This document shows positions 34,450-43,650 of a stretch of DNA of 64,000 bases, in pieces. The stretch's first letter is position 1. Each line of letters opens with the position of its first letter. The position numbers and the translations under genes are program-made. Origin of the DNA: Acidihalobacter prosperus (GTDB lineage Bacteria > Pseudomonadota > Gammaproteobacteria > DSM-5130 > Acidihalobacteraceae); NCBI RefSeq assembly GCF_000754095.2, contig NZ_JQSG02000006.1, positions 418,637-482,636 of the forward strand, given 5' to 3'. Under the pieces are notes generated by a model. The model saw only the letters and a program-made list of their open reading frames with translations, made no database searches and was not told the DNA's origin.

Positions 34450-35726
34450 ACACATACATCCAGATGCTGACGCCGGATCGGCTGTGGCAGATCGCCGCCG
34501 TCGCGCTGGCGCTGGCCGTGGGCTGGCTGGCCCACCGCCTGGCCACGCAGCGCGTGGCCCAGGCCACCGAAAACGCCCCGCAGCGCAGCCTGCGCCGCAT
34601 TCTGCTGCGCGGTTCGGAACGACTCGCCTTTCCGCTGGCGGCGCTACTCGTCACCCTGACCGGACGCGCCGCGCTGCTGGCCACACACCGTCCCGGCGAG
34701 ATACTGGCGGTGATGACCCCCTTGCTGTTGTCGCTGGCCGCGATCCGGCTGCTGGTCTACTTCCTGCGCCAGGGACTTCGACCGGGGCCGACGCTGCGCG
34801 CCTGGGAGCAGATCGTCGGCCTGTCCATCTGGGCGGTGGTCGCGCTGCACCTGCTCGGCTGGCTCGAACCGCTGTCGAAACTGCTCGACCGCGTGCAGCT
34901 CACCCCCGGGACGCATCCCATTACCCTGCTGACGCTGTTCAAGGCCGGCATGCTGATCGGCGTGGTGTTCCTGCTCACCTGGTGGGTCGGCAGCGCCATC
35001 GAGCGCCAGATCATGGCCGCGGGCGGCATCAGCGCAAGCTTGCGCGTAGGCATCGCCAAGGTGATCAAGTTCGTGATGCTGGTCTTCGGCCTGCTGATCG
35101 GACTGAATCTGGTCGGCATCGACCTGACCGCCTTCACCGTGTTCGGCGGCGCCCTCGGCGTCGGCCTCGGCCTCGGCCTGCAGCGCATCGCGAGCAACCT
35201 CGTCAGCGGCTTCATCCTGCTGTTCGACCGCTCCATCCGGCCCGGCGACGTGATCAGCATCGGCGACCGCTTCGGCTGGGTGCAGGAGCTGCGCGCCCGC
35301 TACATCGTCGTGCGCGACCGCGACGGCGTGGAAACCCTGATCCCGAACGAAAACCTCGTGACCTCGCAGGTGATCAACTGGAGCTATAGCGACCGCAAGG
35401 TGCGCCTCAAGACGCCGGTCACCATCAGCTACGCCGACGATCCCGAGCACGCGCTGCGCCTGATGGAGGAGGTCGCCCGCGCGCATCCGCGCATACTCGA
35501 CGACCCGTCGCCGGGCGCGCGCCTGCTCTCATTCGACGACAACGGCATGCGCCTCGAACTGCGTGCCTGGATTCAGGACCCGGAGGCCGGCGTGAACAAC
35601 ATCCGCTCCGAGCTCAATCTCGCCATCTGGCGCGCCTTCAAGAACCACGGCATCACCATTCCGTACCCCCAGCGGGTGGTGCACCTGCCTGCGGGCGGCG
35701 GCAGCCTGGACGGCGGCCGGCGCTAA
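34446..35726 (+). CDS. MscS-family mechanosensitive ion channel
   Basis: Mechanosensitive channel of 426 aa. Hydrophobic segments fill residues 1-225. The pore-lining TM3 is FGGALGVGLGLGLQRIASNL, typical of MscS with its small-residue packing. The cytoplasmic beta domain follows (PGDVISIGDRFGWVQEL and ETLIPNENLVTSQVINWS) and a C-terminal alpha-beta domain ends at ITIPYPQRVVHLP. It is larger than E. coli MscS (286 aa) because of extra N-terminal helices. The ATG lies within the ampG stop (ATGA). Confidence 0.92.
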   Translation: MNTYIQMLTPDRLWQIAAVALALAVGWLAHRLATQRVAQATENAPQRSLRRILLRGSERLAFPLAALLVTLTGRAALLATHRPGEILAVMTPLLLSLAAIRLLVYFLRQGLRPGPTLRAWEQIVGLSIWAVVALHLLGWLEPLSKLLDRVQLTPGTHPITLLTLFKAGMLIGVVFLLTWWVGSAIERQIMAAGGISASLRVGIAKVIKFVMLVFGLLIGLNLVGIDLTAFTVFGGALGVGLGLGLQRIASNLVSGFILLFDRSIRPGDVISIGDRFGWVQELRARYIVVRDRDGVETLIPNENLVTSQVINWSYSDRKVRLKTPVTISYADDPEHALRLMEEVARAHPRILDDPSPGARLLSFDDNGMRLELRAWIQDPEAGVNNIRSELNLAIWRAFKNHGITIPYPQRVVHLPAGGGSLDGGRR

Positions 35727-35842
35727 GCTGCGCTATCGGCAGGCGGGCACCGCTCTGCTAACATCCGCCCGGACGCCACGAGCCGCTAGACTCAAAGGCA
35801 TAGAATTGGCCATAACGACAAAGCGATACGCCAAGGCACGCC

Positions 35843-36829
35843 ATGACCGGATGGATCGGCTGCGCACGCAAGAGCCCCGTCATCACCCTGATTCTGGGGT
35901 TGATGCTGTGCGCGCACGCATCGGCCGCCCCCTCTCCACGCTGCCTGATCGTTTCCTCCTACCATACCGGCTACGCCTGGAGCGACGGGGAACTGGGCGG
36001 GCTGCGCACTGGGCTCGCCTCGCATTGCGAGATCAGGGTCGCCGAACTCGACAGCAAACGGCAACCGGCGCCGGCGCAGATCGCCGCAGCGGCGCAGCGC
36101 GTCGACGCGCTGATCCGCAGTTGGAAACCTGACGTGGTCATCTGTCTCGACGACAACGCCATGCGTTATGTCGGGCTGCCCTATCTGCTCGGCACCGGCA
36201 TTCCGCTCGTCTTCGCGGGCATCAACGCCTCGGTCGCCCCCTATGGCCTACCCTGGCCCAACGCCACCGGGATGATCGAACGCGCGCCGTTTCTGCCGCT
36301 GCTTGAGGCGGCACAAACCATCGTGCGGCACGGCGACACGCTGACCTACCTCGCCGCCGACACCGTCACCGAGCGACGCGACCTGGAGGCACTGACCCAG
36401 GCGGCGGACAGCCTCGGCATACGCGTCAATGCCGCGCTGGTGAAAACAGGCAAGGCCTGGATCGACGCCCTGATCCAGGCGCAACACACGGACGGCTTCA
36501 TCGTGCTCGGCTCGCCCGCCGGTATCCGGCACTGGGAGCCGGCAGCCGCGCTGGCCGCCATCAAACAGGACAACCGCCGCCTGACCCTGACCACCTATAC
36601 GTGGATGATGCCCTACGCCATGCTCGGCTTCACCCGTAGTGCGGAAGAGGAGGGTCTCTGGGCGGCGTCGGCGACCGTGGCCATACTCGAAGGCAGCAAA
36701 CCTGCCGAAATCCCGATCATCCCCAGCCGCGACTGGGACGAATGGCAAAACGCCGCGCTGCTCGAGGCCGCGGGCATCCGCCTGCCCAGTTGGATCGCGA
36801 GCGTCGCCAAGCGAGCCGACGCCCCATGA
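35843..36829 (+). CDS. Periplasmic ABC-type substrate-binding-like protein
   Basis: A 328-aa protein with a signal peptide (hydrophobic segment about 13-28, cleavage near AHASAA). It has a periplasmic binding fold of the ABC_sub_bind type, with CLIVSSYHTGYAWSDGE, VVICLDDNAMRYVGLPYL, IPLVFAGINA and a later TDGFIVLGSPAG. No ABC permease or ATPase gene is nearby. Its stop overlaps the ATG of a membrane-bound GGDEF/EAL protein, so it probably serves as the soluble ligand sensor for that protein rather than for transport. The ligand is unknown. Confidence 0.8.
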   Translation: MTGWIGCARKSPVITLILGLMLCAHASAAPSPRCLIVSSYHTGYAWSDGELGGLRTGLASHCEIRVAELDSKRQPAPAQIAAAAQRVDALIRSWKPDVVICLDDNAMRYVGLPYLLGTGIPLVFAGINASVAPYGLPWPNATGMIERAPFLPLLEAAQTIVRHGDTLTYLAADTVTERRDLEALTQAADSLGIRVNAALVKTGKAWIDALIQAQHTDGFIVLGSPAGIRHWEPAAALAAIKQDNRRLTLTTYTWMMPYAMLGFTRSAEEEGLWAASATVAILEGSKPAEIPIIPSRDWDEWQNAALLEAAGIRLPSWIASVAKRADAP

Positions 36830-39600
36830 ACGCGACGCCTCCGCCCAACGTCGCGGCGCGCGGCGACCGCCTGTTTTCATGGCGCGAAATCGCCGCCGGG
36901 CTGGCGGCCGCGCTGCTGCTGAGTCTTGCGCTCGCGACGATCCTCGGCTGGCTCAACCTGAACGAATCTCGGCGCGTCTACAACACCCAGGCCACCAGTA
37001 TCGTACAGCTGATTTCCCAACGCCTGGCCGCCGACCGCGCCGTCCTCACCCCACTCTCAGGCCTCTATCAGGCAAGCGCCCTGCATAACACCCACCAGCT
37101 GCTTTCCGTTGGCAGCACCCTGCTGCGCAGCTATCCGTATTTTTCCAATTTCGCATACCTGCGCTGGCTGACCGCAGACGCGCGCCAACCTTACGTCGCA
37201 CAAATGCGTGAACGCGGCTATCCGCAGTTTCGCATCCATCCGCTCGGCGAGCCCGAAGGCATCGTGTCAGCCGACGCGCCGGCCTTGATCGTCAGCTTTC
37301 TCGCGCCGCTGACGCCGCACAATGCAAGACACCTCGGCGCCGACCTGCTGAGCAATCCCCGCATCGCCAAGGCCGTCGAATACGCCATCCGGAGCGGGCG
37401 CATGGCGGTGGTCGATGTCCCGCACTTCAATGGCGACCATCCCGGCTATCTGGCTCTGATGGCGACCTATTACGGCTTTCACCCGCCTCGCGACGCACAG
37501 CAGCGCCAGCGTCAGCTCAGCGGCATGTTCATGGTTTCGGTCGACTTTCCTAGCATGCTCGACGACATCGAAATCGCCCACCCGCGCTGGGGCCTGAGCA
37601 TATTCAACCCCGAAGGCGACACGCACTCGCCGCGTCTCATCTACCGCCGCAGCATGCCATCATCCGGGATGCTGTCCAGCTGGCTGCCCGGCTACCGGAT
37701 CGAGCGCCAGTTGAACGTCGACCACCACCGGCTCCTGATCCGGCTAGACCGTCACACTGCGTTCTCGGACGTCCGGCCAGGCACGATCGTGCCGGCCATG
37801 CTGCTGCCCTGGATGTTCATCGGCGCCCTGGGATGGGTGACCGGACTGCGCCGCCAGGCGCGACACGCACAACAAGCCGCGGAACGCGAGCTGGCGCACA
37901 GTCGCGAGCAGGCCGAAATCGCCCTCAGCTCGATCACCGATGCGGTGATCACCACCGACGCCCGGATGCGCGTCCAGTTCATGAACCCGGTCGCCACGCG
38001 ACTGACCGGATGGCCGATGGCCATGGCCATCGGCCATCCCCTCGACACCGTCGCGATGCTGCGTGACGAACGCACTCACGCGCCCATGTCTGTTGCTCCC
38101 GAGCACGTCGCAACCTTTCTCGGCAAATCCCTGGAAGGCGAACTGCGCGCACGTGACGGGCGCAGCCATGCCGTGGAGATTCGCTTCACCGCATTGACCC
38201 GCGGCGACGATGCCGCGGGCGGGCTGGCCCTGGTACTGCGCGACCTCAGCCGCGAGCGCGAACTCGAAGACGCGCTCGACTACCAGTCGTCCCGCGACCC
38301 ATTGACCGGGCTGCTCAATCGTCGCAGCTTCGAGACCTATCTGCGCCAATGGCTGAGCCTGTGCCAGCCCAAGGGCTCCGATGGCGCACTGTGCCAGGTC
38401 GATCTCAACCACTTCAAGCTCGTCAACGACACCGCCGGTCACCGCGCCGGCGACGAATTGCTGCGCCAGTTCGCCTGGCTGCTCGATACCGTGCTTCCCT
38501 CCGGCACCGTGCTCGCGCGCCTGGGCGCGGACGAATTTGGCTTGCTGCTGCCCCCCAATGCCGTCGAACCGCCCGAGCGGATCGCTGAGCAACTGATCGA
38601 GGCCGCACGCGCCTTCGATTTCAGCTGGGAACAGCAACATTTCAATATCGGGGTAAGCATCGGCCTGGTCAGGGTGGCCGATGCCCGACAGGACGCCGGC
38701 GATCTGCTCGTCATGGCCGATCTCGCCTGTCTGGCCGCCAAGGACAGGGGGCGCAACAACCTGCATATCTACGACGCCGGCGACAAGGCGATCGCCCACC
38801 GCTCGGGCCAGATGCTCTGGCTGACGCGTCTGCAGGAAGCCTTGCACGACGAACGATTCGTGCTCTACACCCAGCCGATGTTGCCGCTCAACGCCGAGGC
38901 CCGACCGCGCGAGCTGCATGAGTTCCTGCTGCGCATGCACCTGGACGACGGCAGCCTTGCCGCGCCGAATCTATTCATTCCCGCCGCCGAGCGCTACCAG
39001 TTGATGGCGGAACTCGATCGCCGGATCATCGACCTCGCGCTCGCGCTGGTGGCGCGCAGTGCCGGTAGCCCGCACGACACCCTGTACACGATCAATCTGT
39101 CCGGCCAGTCGGTCGGCGACCCCCACCTGGCCGGTTATGTCTTTGAACGTCTGCGCCACCATGGCGTCAATCCGGGGCAGATCTGCTTCGAAATCACGGA
39201 AACCGCCGCAATCAGCAACATGCACGGCGCGCAGACCCTGATTCGCCAGCTGCGTGCCCGCGGTGTGCGCTTCGCGCTCGACGACTTCGGCGCCGGCCTG
39301 AGCTCCTTCACGTATCTCAAGCGCCTGCCCGTGGATTTTCTCAAGATCGAGGGCGAATTCGTGCGCGGCATGCTGCAGGATGCAACCGACCGCAGCCTGG
39401 TCGAATCCTTCTGCGAGATCGGACGGGCCTTCGGCCTGCACATCATCGCCGAATCGGTCGAGGACGAGGCGACGCTGGATCTATTGCGGCAGATCGGCGT
39501 CGACTACGTGCAGGGCTTTCACATCGGTCGGCCGCGCCCAGCACCGTTCGCCGCGCCGACACGCATGCTCAATGCAGACCCTGGGACGTCGGCGGTGTAG
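36826..39600 (+). CDS. Membrane-bound PAS-GGDEF-EAL protein (c-di-GMP turnover or effector)
   Basis: A 924-aa protein. A first membrane helix lies at about 25-45, a periplasmic sensor domain (CHASE-like, with DFPSMLDDIEIA) at about 50-320, and a second helix near 325-345 (MLLPWMFIGALGWVTGL). A PAS domain covers about 365-480, GGDEF about 490-650 and EAL about 670-910. The GGDEF signature is changed to GADEF (G567-F571) and EAL to EFL (E699-L701), while DDFG (819-822) and the ExT of FEITET are intact. Diguanylate cyclase activity is doubtful; phosphodiesterase activity is more likely. It is coupled to the upstream binding protein by an ATGA overlap. Confidence 0.9.
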   Translation: MNATPPPNVAARGDRLFSWREIAAGLAAALLLSLALATILGWLNLNESRRVYNTQATSIVQLISQRLAADRAVLTPLSGLYQASALHNTHQLLSVGSTLLRSYPYFSNFAYLRWLTADARQPYVAQMRERGYPQFRIHPLGEPEGIVSADAPALIVSFLAPLTPHNARHLGADLLSNPRIAKAVEYAIRSGRMAVVDVPHFNGDHPGYLALMATYYGFHPPRDAQQRQRQLSGMFMVSVDFPSMLDDIEIAHPRWGLSIFNPEGDTHSPRLIYRRSMPSSGMLSSWLPGYRIERQLNVDHHRLLIRLDRHTAFSDVRPGTIVPAMLLPWMFIGALGWVTGLRRQARHAQQAAERELAHSREQAEIALSSITDAVITTDARMRVQFMNPVATRLTGWPMAMAIGHPLDTVAMLRDERTHAPMSVAPEHVATFLGKSLEGELRARDGRSHAVEIRFTALTRGDDAAGGLALVLRDLSRERELEDALDYQSSRDPLTGLLNRRSFETYLRQWLSLCQPKGSDGALCQVDLNHFKLVNDTAGHRAGDELLRQFAWLLDTVLPSGTVLARLGADEFGLLLPPNAVEPPERIAEQLIEAARAFDFSWEQQHFNIGVSIGLVRVADARQDAGDLLVMADLACLAAKDRGRNNLHIYDAGDKAIAHRSGQMLWLTRLQEALHDERFVLYTQPMLPLNAEARPRELHEFLLRMHLDDGSLAAPNLFIPAAERYQLMAELDRRIIDLALALVARSAGSPHDTLYTINLSGQSVGDPHLAGYVFERLRHHGVNPGQICFEITETAAISNMHGAQTLIRQLRARGVRFALDDFGAGLSSFTYLKRLPVDFLKIEGEFVRGMLQDATDRSLVESFCEIGRAFGLHIIAESVEDEATLDLLRQIGVDYVQGFHIGRPRPAPFAAPTRMLNADPGTSAV

Positions 39601-39997
39601 ACGCGCTCGCCTGCGGCGTGGCGAGGTGCGAAATCATACGCCAGCCTTCCGGGAAACGTCGGTAGGTGTTGCTGTAATGCAGAACGCCACTCGGCGACAG
39701 CTCGCCGGCCCGCACGATGCGCTCCTCGCCCACGTGTACCGCCAGGTCATCGTCGGCTTCCCGCCACAGGCACACGGGCAGTATCCGTACGTCCAACGCC
39801 CGGGCGAACACGCCGAGCCACCCCTCCAGCACGGCGCGGGCACCAACCTGCGGACGCGCGTTCGGCCCCGGATGCATGCACAGTACCTCTTGCGTTTCCG
39901 CCCAGACGGCCATCATCGCCTCCGGATCGGCGGCCTGCAGCGCGGCGTAATAGGCCGCCTCGCAGTCATCGGGAGTGGCGAACCCGGTCGCGCTCAA
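39569..39997 (-). CDS. NTF2-like/SnoaL-like domain protein (paralog A)
   Basis: A 142-aa NTF2-fold protein: an N-terminal helix (CEAAYYAALQAADPEAMMAV), VLCMHPGPNARPQVGARAV and a C-terminal sheet (LHYSNTYRRFPEGWRMISH). Its nearest relative is the adjacent gene at 39994-40395. The stop codons of both lie on the minus strand, and the 4-bp overlap with that upstream gene suggests coupled translation. Its last 32 bp overlap the 3' end of the GGDEF/EAL gene. Ligand or reaction unknown; NTF2-fold proteins of this type include isomerases, hydrolases and ketosteroid-binding proteins. Confidence 0.72.
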   Translation of the reverse strand: MSATGFATPDDCEAAYYAALQAADPEAMMAVWAETQEVLCMHPGPNARPQVGARAVLEGWLGVFARALDVRILPVCLWREADDDLAVHVGEERIVRAGELSPSGVLHYSNTYRRFPEGWRMISHLATPQASASTPPTSQGLH

Positions 39998-40395
39998 TGC
40001 AGCGCCCCCCGAGCCTCAGCCGTCTCGGTCCAGCCGGGCGAGGCATGGTGGGACACCAGGTGCCACCCCGCCGCGTCGCGGTGAAAGGCGTTGACCGCGA
40101 ACACCAGACCGGACTCGCCCTCGGTGGCAAAGCGCTCGATCACCGCATGCACGGCTACGCGCTGCGAGCGCGTGCGCGACAATGGCTGGATCTGCAGTCG
40201 GGCAGGCGCCGCGCGCGAGGCGCCGAACAGCTCAGCCCAACTGGCCCGAACGGCCTCCACACCCTTCAGCCGGCCCATGCCCGGGTGTATGCACACGATC
40301 GCGTCGCTATGCGCCCAGACCCGCATCATGGCATCGGTATCGCGCGCCACGAAGGCTTCGTAAAATGCGCGCTCGGCATCCTCGGGCTTGTCCAT
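39994..40395 (-). CDS. NTF2-like/SnoaL-like domain protein (paralog B)
   Basis: A 133-aa NTF2-fold protein. It shares with paralog A the pattern MM-x-V-W-A followed by C-x-HPG (AMMRVWAHSDAIVCIHPG here), a mid-protein sheet and a final HLVSHHASPGW strand. The conserved Cys-x-His-Pro-Gly may mark a binding or catalytic site. It lies upstream of paralog A with a 4-bp overlap, and is divergent from the PfkB kinase gene. Function unknown. Confidence 0.72.
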   Translation of the reverse strand: MDKPEDAERAFYEAFVARDTDAMMRVWAHSDAIVCIHPGMGRLKGVEAVRASWAELFGASRAAPARLQIQPLSRTRSQRVAVHAVIERFATEGESGLVFAVNAFHRDAAGWHLVSHHASPGWTETAEARGALH

Positions 40396-40472
40396 GTGGG
40401 CAACTCCATGATCTCCGGACTCTGCGGCATCTATGGTAGGTTATGCCGCCCGACAACGACAGAGCGACGCGC

Positions 40473-41363
40473 ATGAGCCTGTTCCTGCTCGCCGGCATCG
40501 CCACGCTGGACATCATCAACACGGTCGACCATTACCCGGCCGAGGACGAGGAATTGCGCGCAAGCGCCCGCCGCATCAGCGCCGGCGGCAATGCGCTCAA
40601 CGCCGCGCGCGTGCTGACCGGTCTCGGCCATCGCGCCGAACTGCTCGCGCTGCTGGCCGATGACGATGGCGGCGGGCGCATACGCGCCGAACTGGATGCC
40701 GAACGCGTCGGTCACCGCTACGCGCCGCTCGCGGCCGGCGTAACGCCGACCTCTTACGTCGCGCTCAGCGCCGCCAACGGGTCGCGCACCATCATCCACT
40801 ATCGCGACCTGCCCGAGCTACGGTACGCGCATTTCCGGGCGGTGCCGATCGAGCGCTTCGACTGGCTCCACTTCGAGGGCCGCAACGTCGCCGAAACCGA
40901 AGCGATGTTGCGTCATGCGCGCAAACGCCTGCTCGATCAGCCGATCTCGCTCGAAATCGAAAAACCCCGCCCCGACATCGAGCGGCTGATGCCCTATGCC
41001 GACGTGCTCATCTTCAGCCGAGCCTATGCGCTGGCACGGGGCCACACGCAGGCTGCCGAACTGCTGGCCGCGATGCGTCCCCACGCGCCACGTGCCAGCC
41101 TGGTCTGCGCCTGGGGCGAGGCCGGCGCCTGGGCTCTGGCGACGAACCGGCAACTCGCGCGAGAGGCCGTCCATGCGCCGGCAGTCAAGGCGGGACAGAC
41201 GGTCGACACCCTCGGCGCGGGCGATGCCTTCAACGCCGGCCTGATCGCCGCGCTGGCCACCGGCGCCACCCTCGACGAAGCGCTGGCGCGGGCGGTCGCC
41301 CTCGCGGGACACAAGGTGACCGCACATGGATTCGCGCATCTTGGCAAGGCGCGCCCGTCATGA
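40473..41363 (+). CDS. PfkB-family carbohydrate kinase
   Basis: A 296-aa ribokinase-like sugar kinase. The N-terminal substrate region has ISAGGNALNAARVLTGLG, the PfkB signature 1. Signature 2 is DTLGAGDAFNAG, where the catalytic Asp is the second-last acidic residue, and it is followed by a helix. An ATP-binding Gly-rich part precedes it. It resembles ketohexokinase-type enzymes, but the sugar substrate cannot be assigned. ATG at 40473 is favoured because homology starts there; ATG at 40443 would add ten residues. The Rieske gene's ATG overlaps its stop. Confidence 0.85.
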   Translation: MSLFLLAGIATLDIINTVDHYPAEDEELRASARRISAGGNALNAARVLTGLGHRAELLALLADDDGGGRIRAELDAERVGHRYAPLAAGVTPTSYVALSAANGSRTIIHYRDLPELRYAHFRAVPIERFDWLHFEGRNVAETEAMLRHARKRLLDQPISLEIEKPRPDIERLMPYADVLIFSRAYALARGHTQAAELLAAMRPHAPRASLVCAWGEAGAWALATNRQLAREAVHAPAVKAGQTVDTLGAGDAFNAGLIAALATGATLDEALARAVALAGHKVTAHGFAHLGKARPS

Positions 41364-41719
41364 ACGGCAGGCAGCCGCTGCTTGAACTGGAATCGCTCCC
41401 GGACCCGGGCAGCATCGCGCTGGAAATCGAACGGCACGGCCAGCGCCTTGCCATCGTCGTGATACGCCATCAAGGGCATGTACACGGCTATCTGAACGAC
41501 TGCCCCCATCTCGGCACGCCGCTGGACTGGGTGCCGGGTGAAGTGCTCGACCGGGACGGCCAATACATCGTCTGCGCCACCCATGGCGCGAGATTCCGCA
41601 TCCACGACGGCCACTGCATCTCCGGCCCCTGCCTCGGCGATCGTCTCACGCCCGTCCCCTTGCGGGTGGGCAATGGCCGCATCTACCTCGATTCGCCACC
41701 CGACATGCCCGAGGAATGA
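41360..41719 (+). CDS. Small Rieske [2Fe-2S] protein
   Basis: A 119-aa soluble Rieske protein. Cluster ligands are C48/H50 in NDCPHLGTPLDW and C73/H76 in VCATHGARF, the C-x-H and C-x-x-H pattern of the nitrite-reductase small subunit/ferredoxin type. There is no membrane anchor or oxygenase domain, so it is probably an electron carrier. An ATGA overlap with the PfkB kinase gene indicates coupled translation, which is an unusual pairing. The 3' end overlaps the convergent CHAD gene by 37 bp. Confidence 0.87.
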   Translation: MNGRQPLLELESLPDPGSIALEIERHGQRLAIVVIRHQGHVHGYLNDCPHLGTPLDWVPGEVLDRDGQYIVCATHGARFRIHDGHCISGPCLGDRLTPVPLRVGNGRIYLDSPPDMPEE

Positions 41720-42708
41720 CCCACATCCATCGCTGCTGGGCGGTCCCTCTCGGTCAGCAATGCCTCCAGTCGCTGCCGCAGTGCGCGCGCCTCCCCTCCG
41801 GTATACCAGTCCTGCAACCGACCACGCAGCATCGCCAGATGCGCGCTCAGCTGCGTGGCGAGATAAACCAACCCCGGCAGGGCTTCGTGTGTCCTCAGGA
41901 TAGCGAAACCCTGAACGTCCTCGCGCAGGGCGGCACGCATCATGTCGCGCGCCTGCGCGCCGCAGGCGCTAGCGGCCGCATCCGTCAGCCATTCGCCAAA
42001 CAGCTGTGCGTCGCGCCATTCGCCGAAATGCGTTTGCAGGGCCTTGAGAGCATCGATCACGTCGCCACATGCACCCTGCCCGTAGATCGACTCATCCGAT
42101 TCCAGCAGATAGCGCAGACGTTTGGCCAGCAGCCGCGCTCGGTGCGCGGACTCGCTTTCCATCTCGGGCCAGGCTATAGACAGCGCCTCGTCCAGATCGC
42201 GCCACAAATGGCGCGCTTGTGCCCGGTAGCGGGGCACCTCGCCCTCATATTCGGCCTGATCGTCCTCGGCCAACCTGGACGCAAGCACGCGCATGCGCGC
42301 GCGCAAATCGGGATAGCGGCACTGCGCCGCTGCACGGGCGCACGCCCATTCCTCGTCTGCCGTGCGTGCCAGCTGCGCGCGCATCTGCGTCACGCCCTCG
42401 GATTCCTGACGCGTACTCCCAACGCCCAGCGTATCGAGCAACGCCAGCCAGACTTCGGCGTTGCGGGCGATATCGCTGGTACGCGAGAGTTTGCGCAGAT
42501 CGCGCAGCAGTGAGCGGACACCCTTGGCGCCGTCGCGATGCAAGGCCAAACGACTGCGTATGCGTCGGATCGCGACCCTGAAGTCATGCAGGCTATCGTC
42601 GCCATCTTGCGATCGCGCCAGCCTGGCCATCGCACGATCCGCCACCTTCAATTGATGCTCGAGCAGACGACTCGTGTCGGCGGCCACCGATTTCTTACCG
42701 TCAACCAT
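41683..42708 (-). CDS. CHAD domain-containing protein
   Basis: A 341-aa helical protein with a CHAD domain, a conserved-histidine alpha-helical fold that binds polyphosphate. The hallmarks are HDFRVAIRRIRSRLALH near residue 42, KLSRTSDIARNAEVW, then HRARLLAKRLRYLLE and FGEWRDAQLFGEWL in the second half. No CYTH (triphosphate tunnel) domain or ppk is attached or adjacent. ATG at 42708 lies 67 bp after the upstream endonuclease V stop; an earlier in-frame start at 42816 would overlap that gene. Confidence 0.85.
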   Translation of the reverse strand: MVDGKKSVAADTSRLLEHQLKVADRAMARLARSQDGDDSLHDFRVAIRRIRSRLALHRDGAKGVRSLLRDLRKLSRTSDIARNAEVWLALLDTLGVGSTRQESEGVTQMRAQLARTADEEWACARAAAQCRYPDLRARMRVLASRLAEDDQAEYEGEVPRYRAQARHLWRDLDEALSIAWPEMESESAHRARLLAKRLRYLLESDESIYGQGACGDVIDALKALQTHFGEWRDAQLFGEWLTDAAASACGAQARDMMRAALREDVQGFAILRTHEALPGLVYLATQLSAHLAMLRGRLQDWYTGGEARALRQRLEALLTERDRPAAMDVGHSSGMSGGESR

Positions 42709-42775
42709 GTAGCCTCGCAGCGGATGTTCCTCTGCGAAACTTATCCTTGCCGCGGCGCCGCCACCCTGCGCCAGA

Positions 42776-43495
42776 TCAACTTCGCGGGCTTCGGCTTGCG
42801 GATCGCTCCGCGGCACGCGCGATCGCAGGCGCCGAGGCCAGCCGGTGCGCCGCCCGGATCGGTTCCGGCAGACGGAAACGCGTGAGCGCCTGCATCACCA
42901 GCTGCGGCGCCGTTTCCTGGGCAACCCGATGACCGGGCGAAACATACAAGGGCCGCACACCTGTGCGGCTGCGCAACACGCTGCCGATACGCGCCCCATC
43001 CAGCCACAGCGGTGTACAGTCGCCGCGCCGGTCGCCGACCGCATCGTGACGGCCGATCAGACGGGATTTGCCTACGCCGATGCACGCCAGCCCCGTCAGC
43101 ACGCCAAGATGAGCCGCTATGCCCAGCCGGCGCGGGTGCGCCACCCCTTGTCCGTCGCAAAACACCAGGTCGGGTACAGCGGAAAGTTGCTCGAACGCGT
43201 CCAGTACGGCCGGCAGCTCGCGAAACGACAACAGGCCGGGCACATACGGGAACCGGGTGGGATGCCGGACCAGCACCTGCTCCAACGGTTCTAGTGTGGG
43301 CCAGCTCAGCAACACGAGCGCGGCCCGCGTGACCGCCCCGCCATCCTCGAAACCGACGTCGACACCGGCCACCCGCCGCAGGGCGGGATAGGCATCGGCC
43401 AGCGAGACTTTCGCGGCGAGGCGCGTCTGGATGCGCCGCGCCTCGGCGGGCGTGACGGCCCATTCGTGGATTAAAGCCGGCTGCTGTTGCGTCAT
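42776..43495 (-). CDS. nfi: Endonuclease V (deoxyinosine-specific)
   Basis: Repair nuclease that cuts near deoxyinosine and other deaminated bases. The 239-aa product has the metal-site Asp in AGVDVGFEDGG, the PYVPGLLSFRELPA substrate-pocket region (Tyr in FPYVPG), the second Asp in VFCDGQGVAHPRRLG and GVGKSRL after it. ATG at 43495 (MTQQQPAL) was chosen because the longer in-frame start at 43558 adds an unconserved leader. The CHAD gene follows on the same strand. Confidence 0.92.
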   Translation of the reverse strand: MTQQQPALIHEWAVTPAEARRIQTRLAAKVSLADAYPALRRVAGVDVGFEDGGAVTRAALVLLSWPTLEPLEQVLVRHPTRFPYVPGLLSFRELPAVLDAFEQLSAVPDLVFCDGQGVAHPRRLGIAAHLGVLTGLACIGVGKSRLIGRHDAVGDRRGDCTPLWLDGARIGSVLRSRTGVRPLYVSPGHRVAQETAPQLVMQALTRFRLPEPIRAAHRLASAPAIARAAERSASRSPRS

Positions 43496-43650
43496 ATAGT
43501 GTTGAACCACGTAATCCGTGGGCAATCCATGCGTCCGGCAGGGGTCGCCTGCCGCCATAGGCGGGCATCACAAAAGACGCCGCAGAGCGTCTGGGCATGT
43601 CGGACTTCCAAGGGCAACAGCCCGCCATACCACCAGCCAGGAGCCACCTA

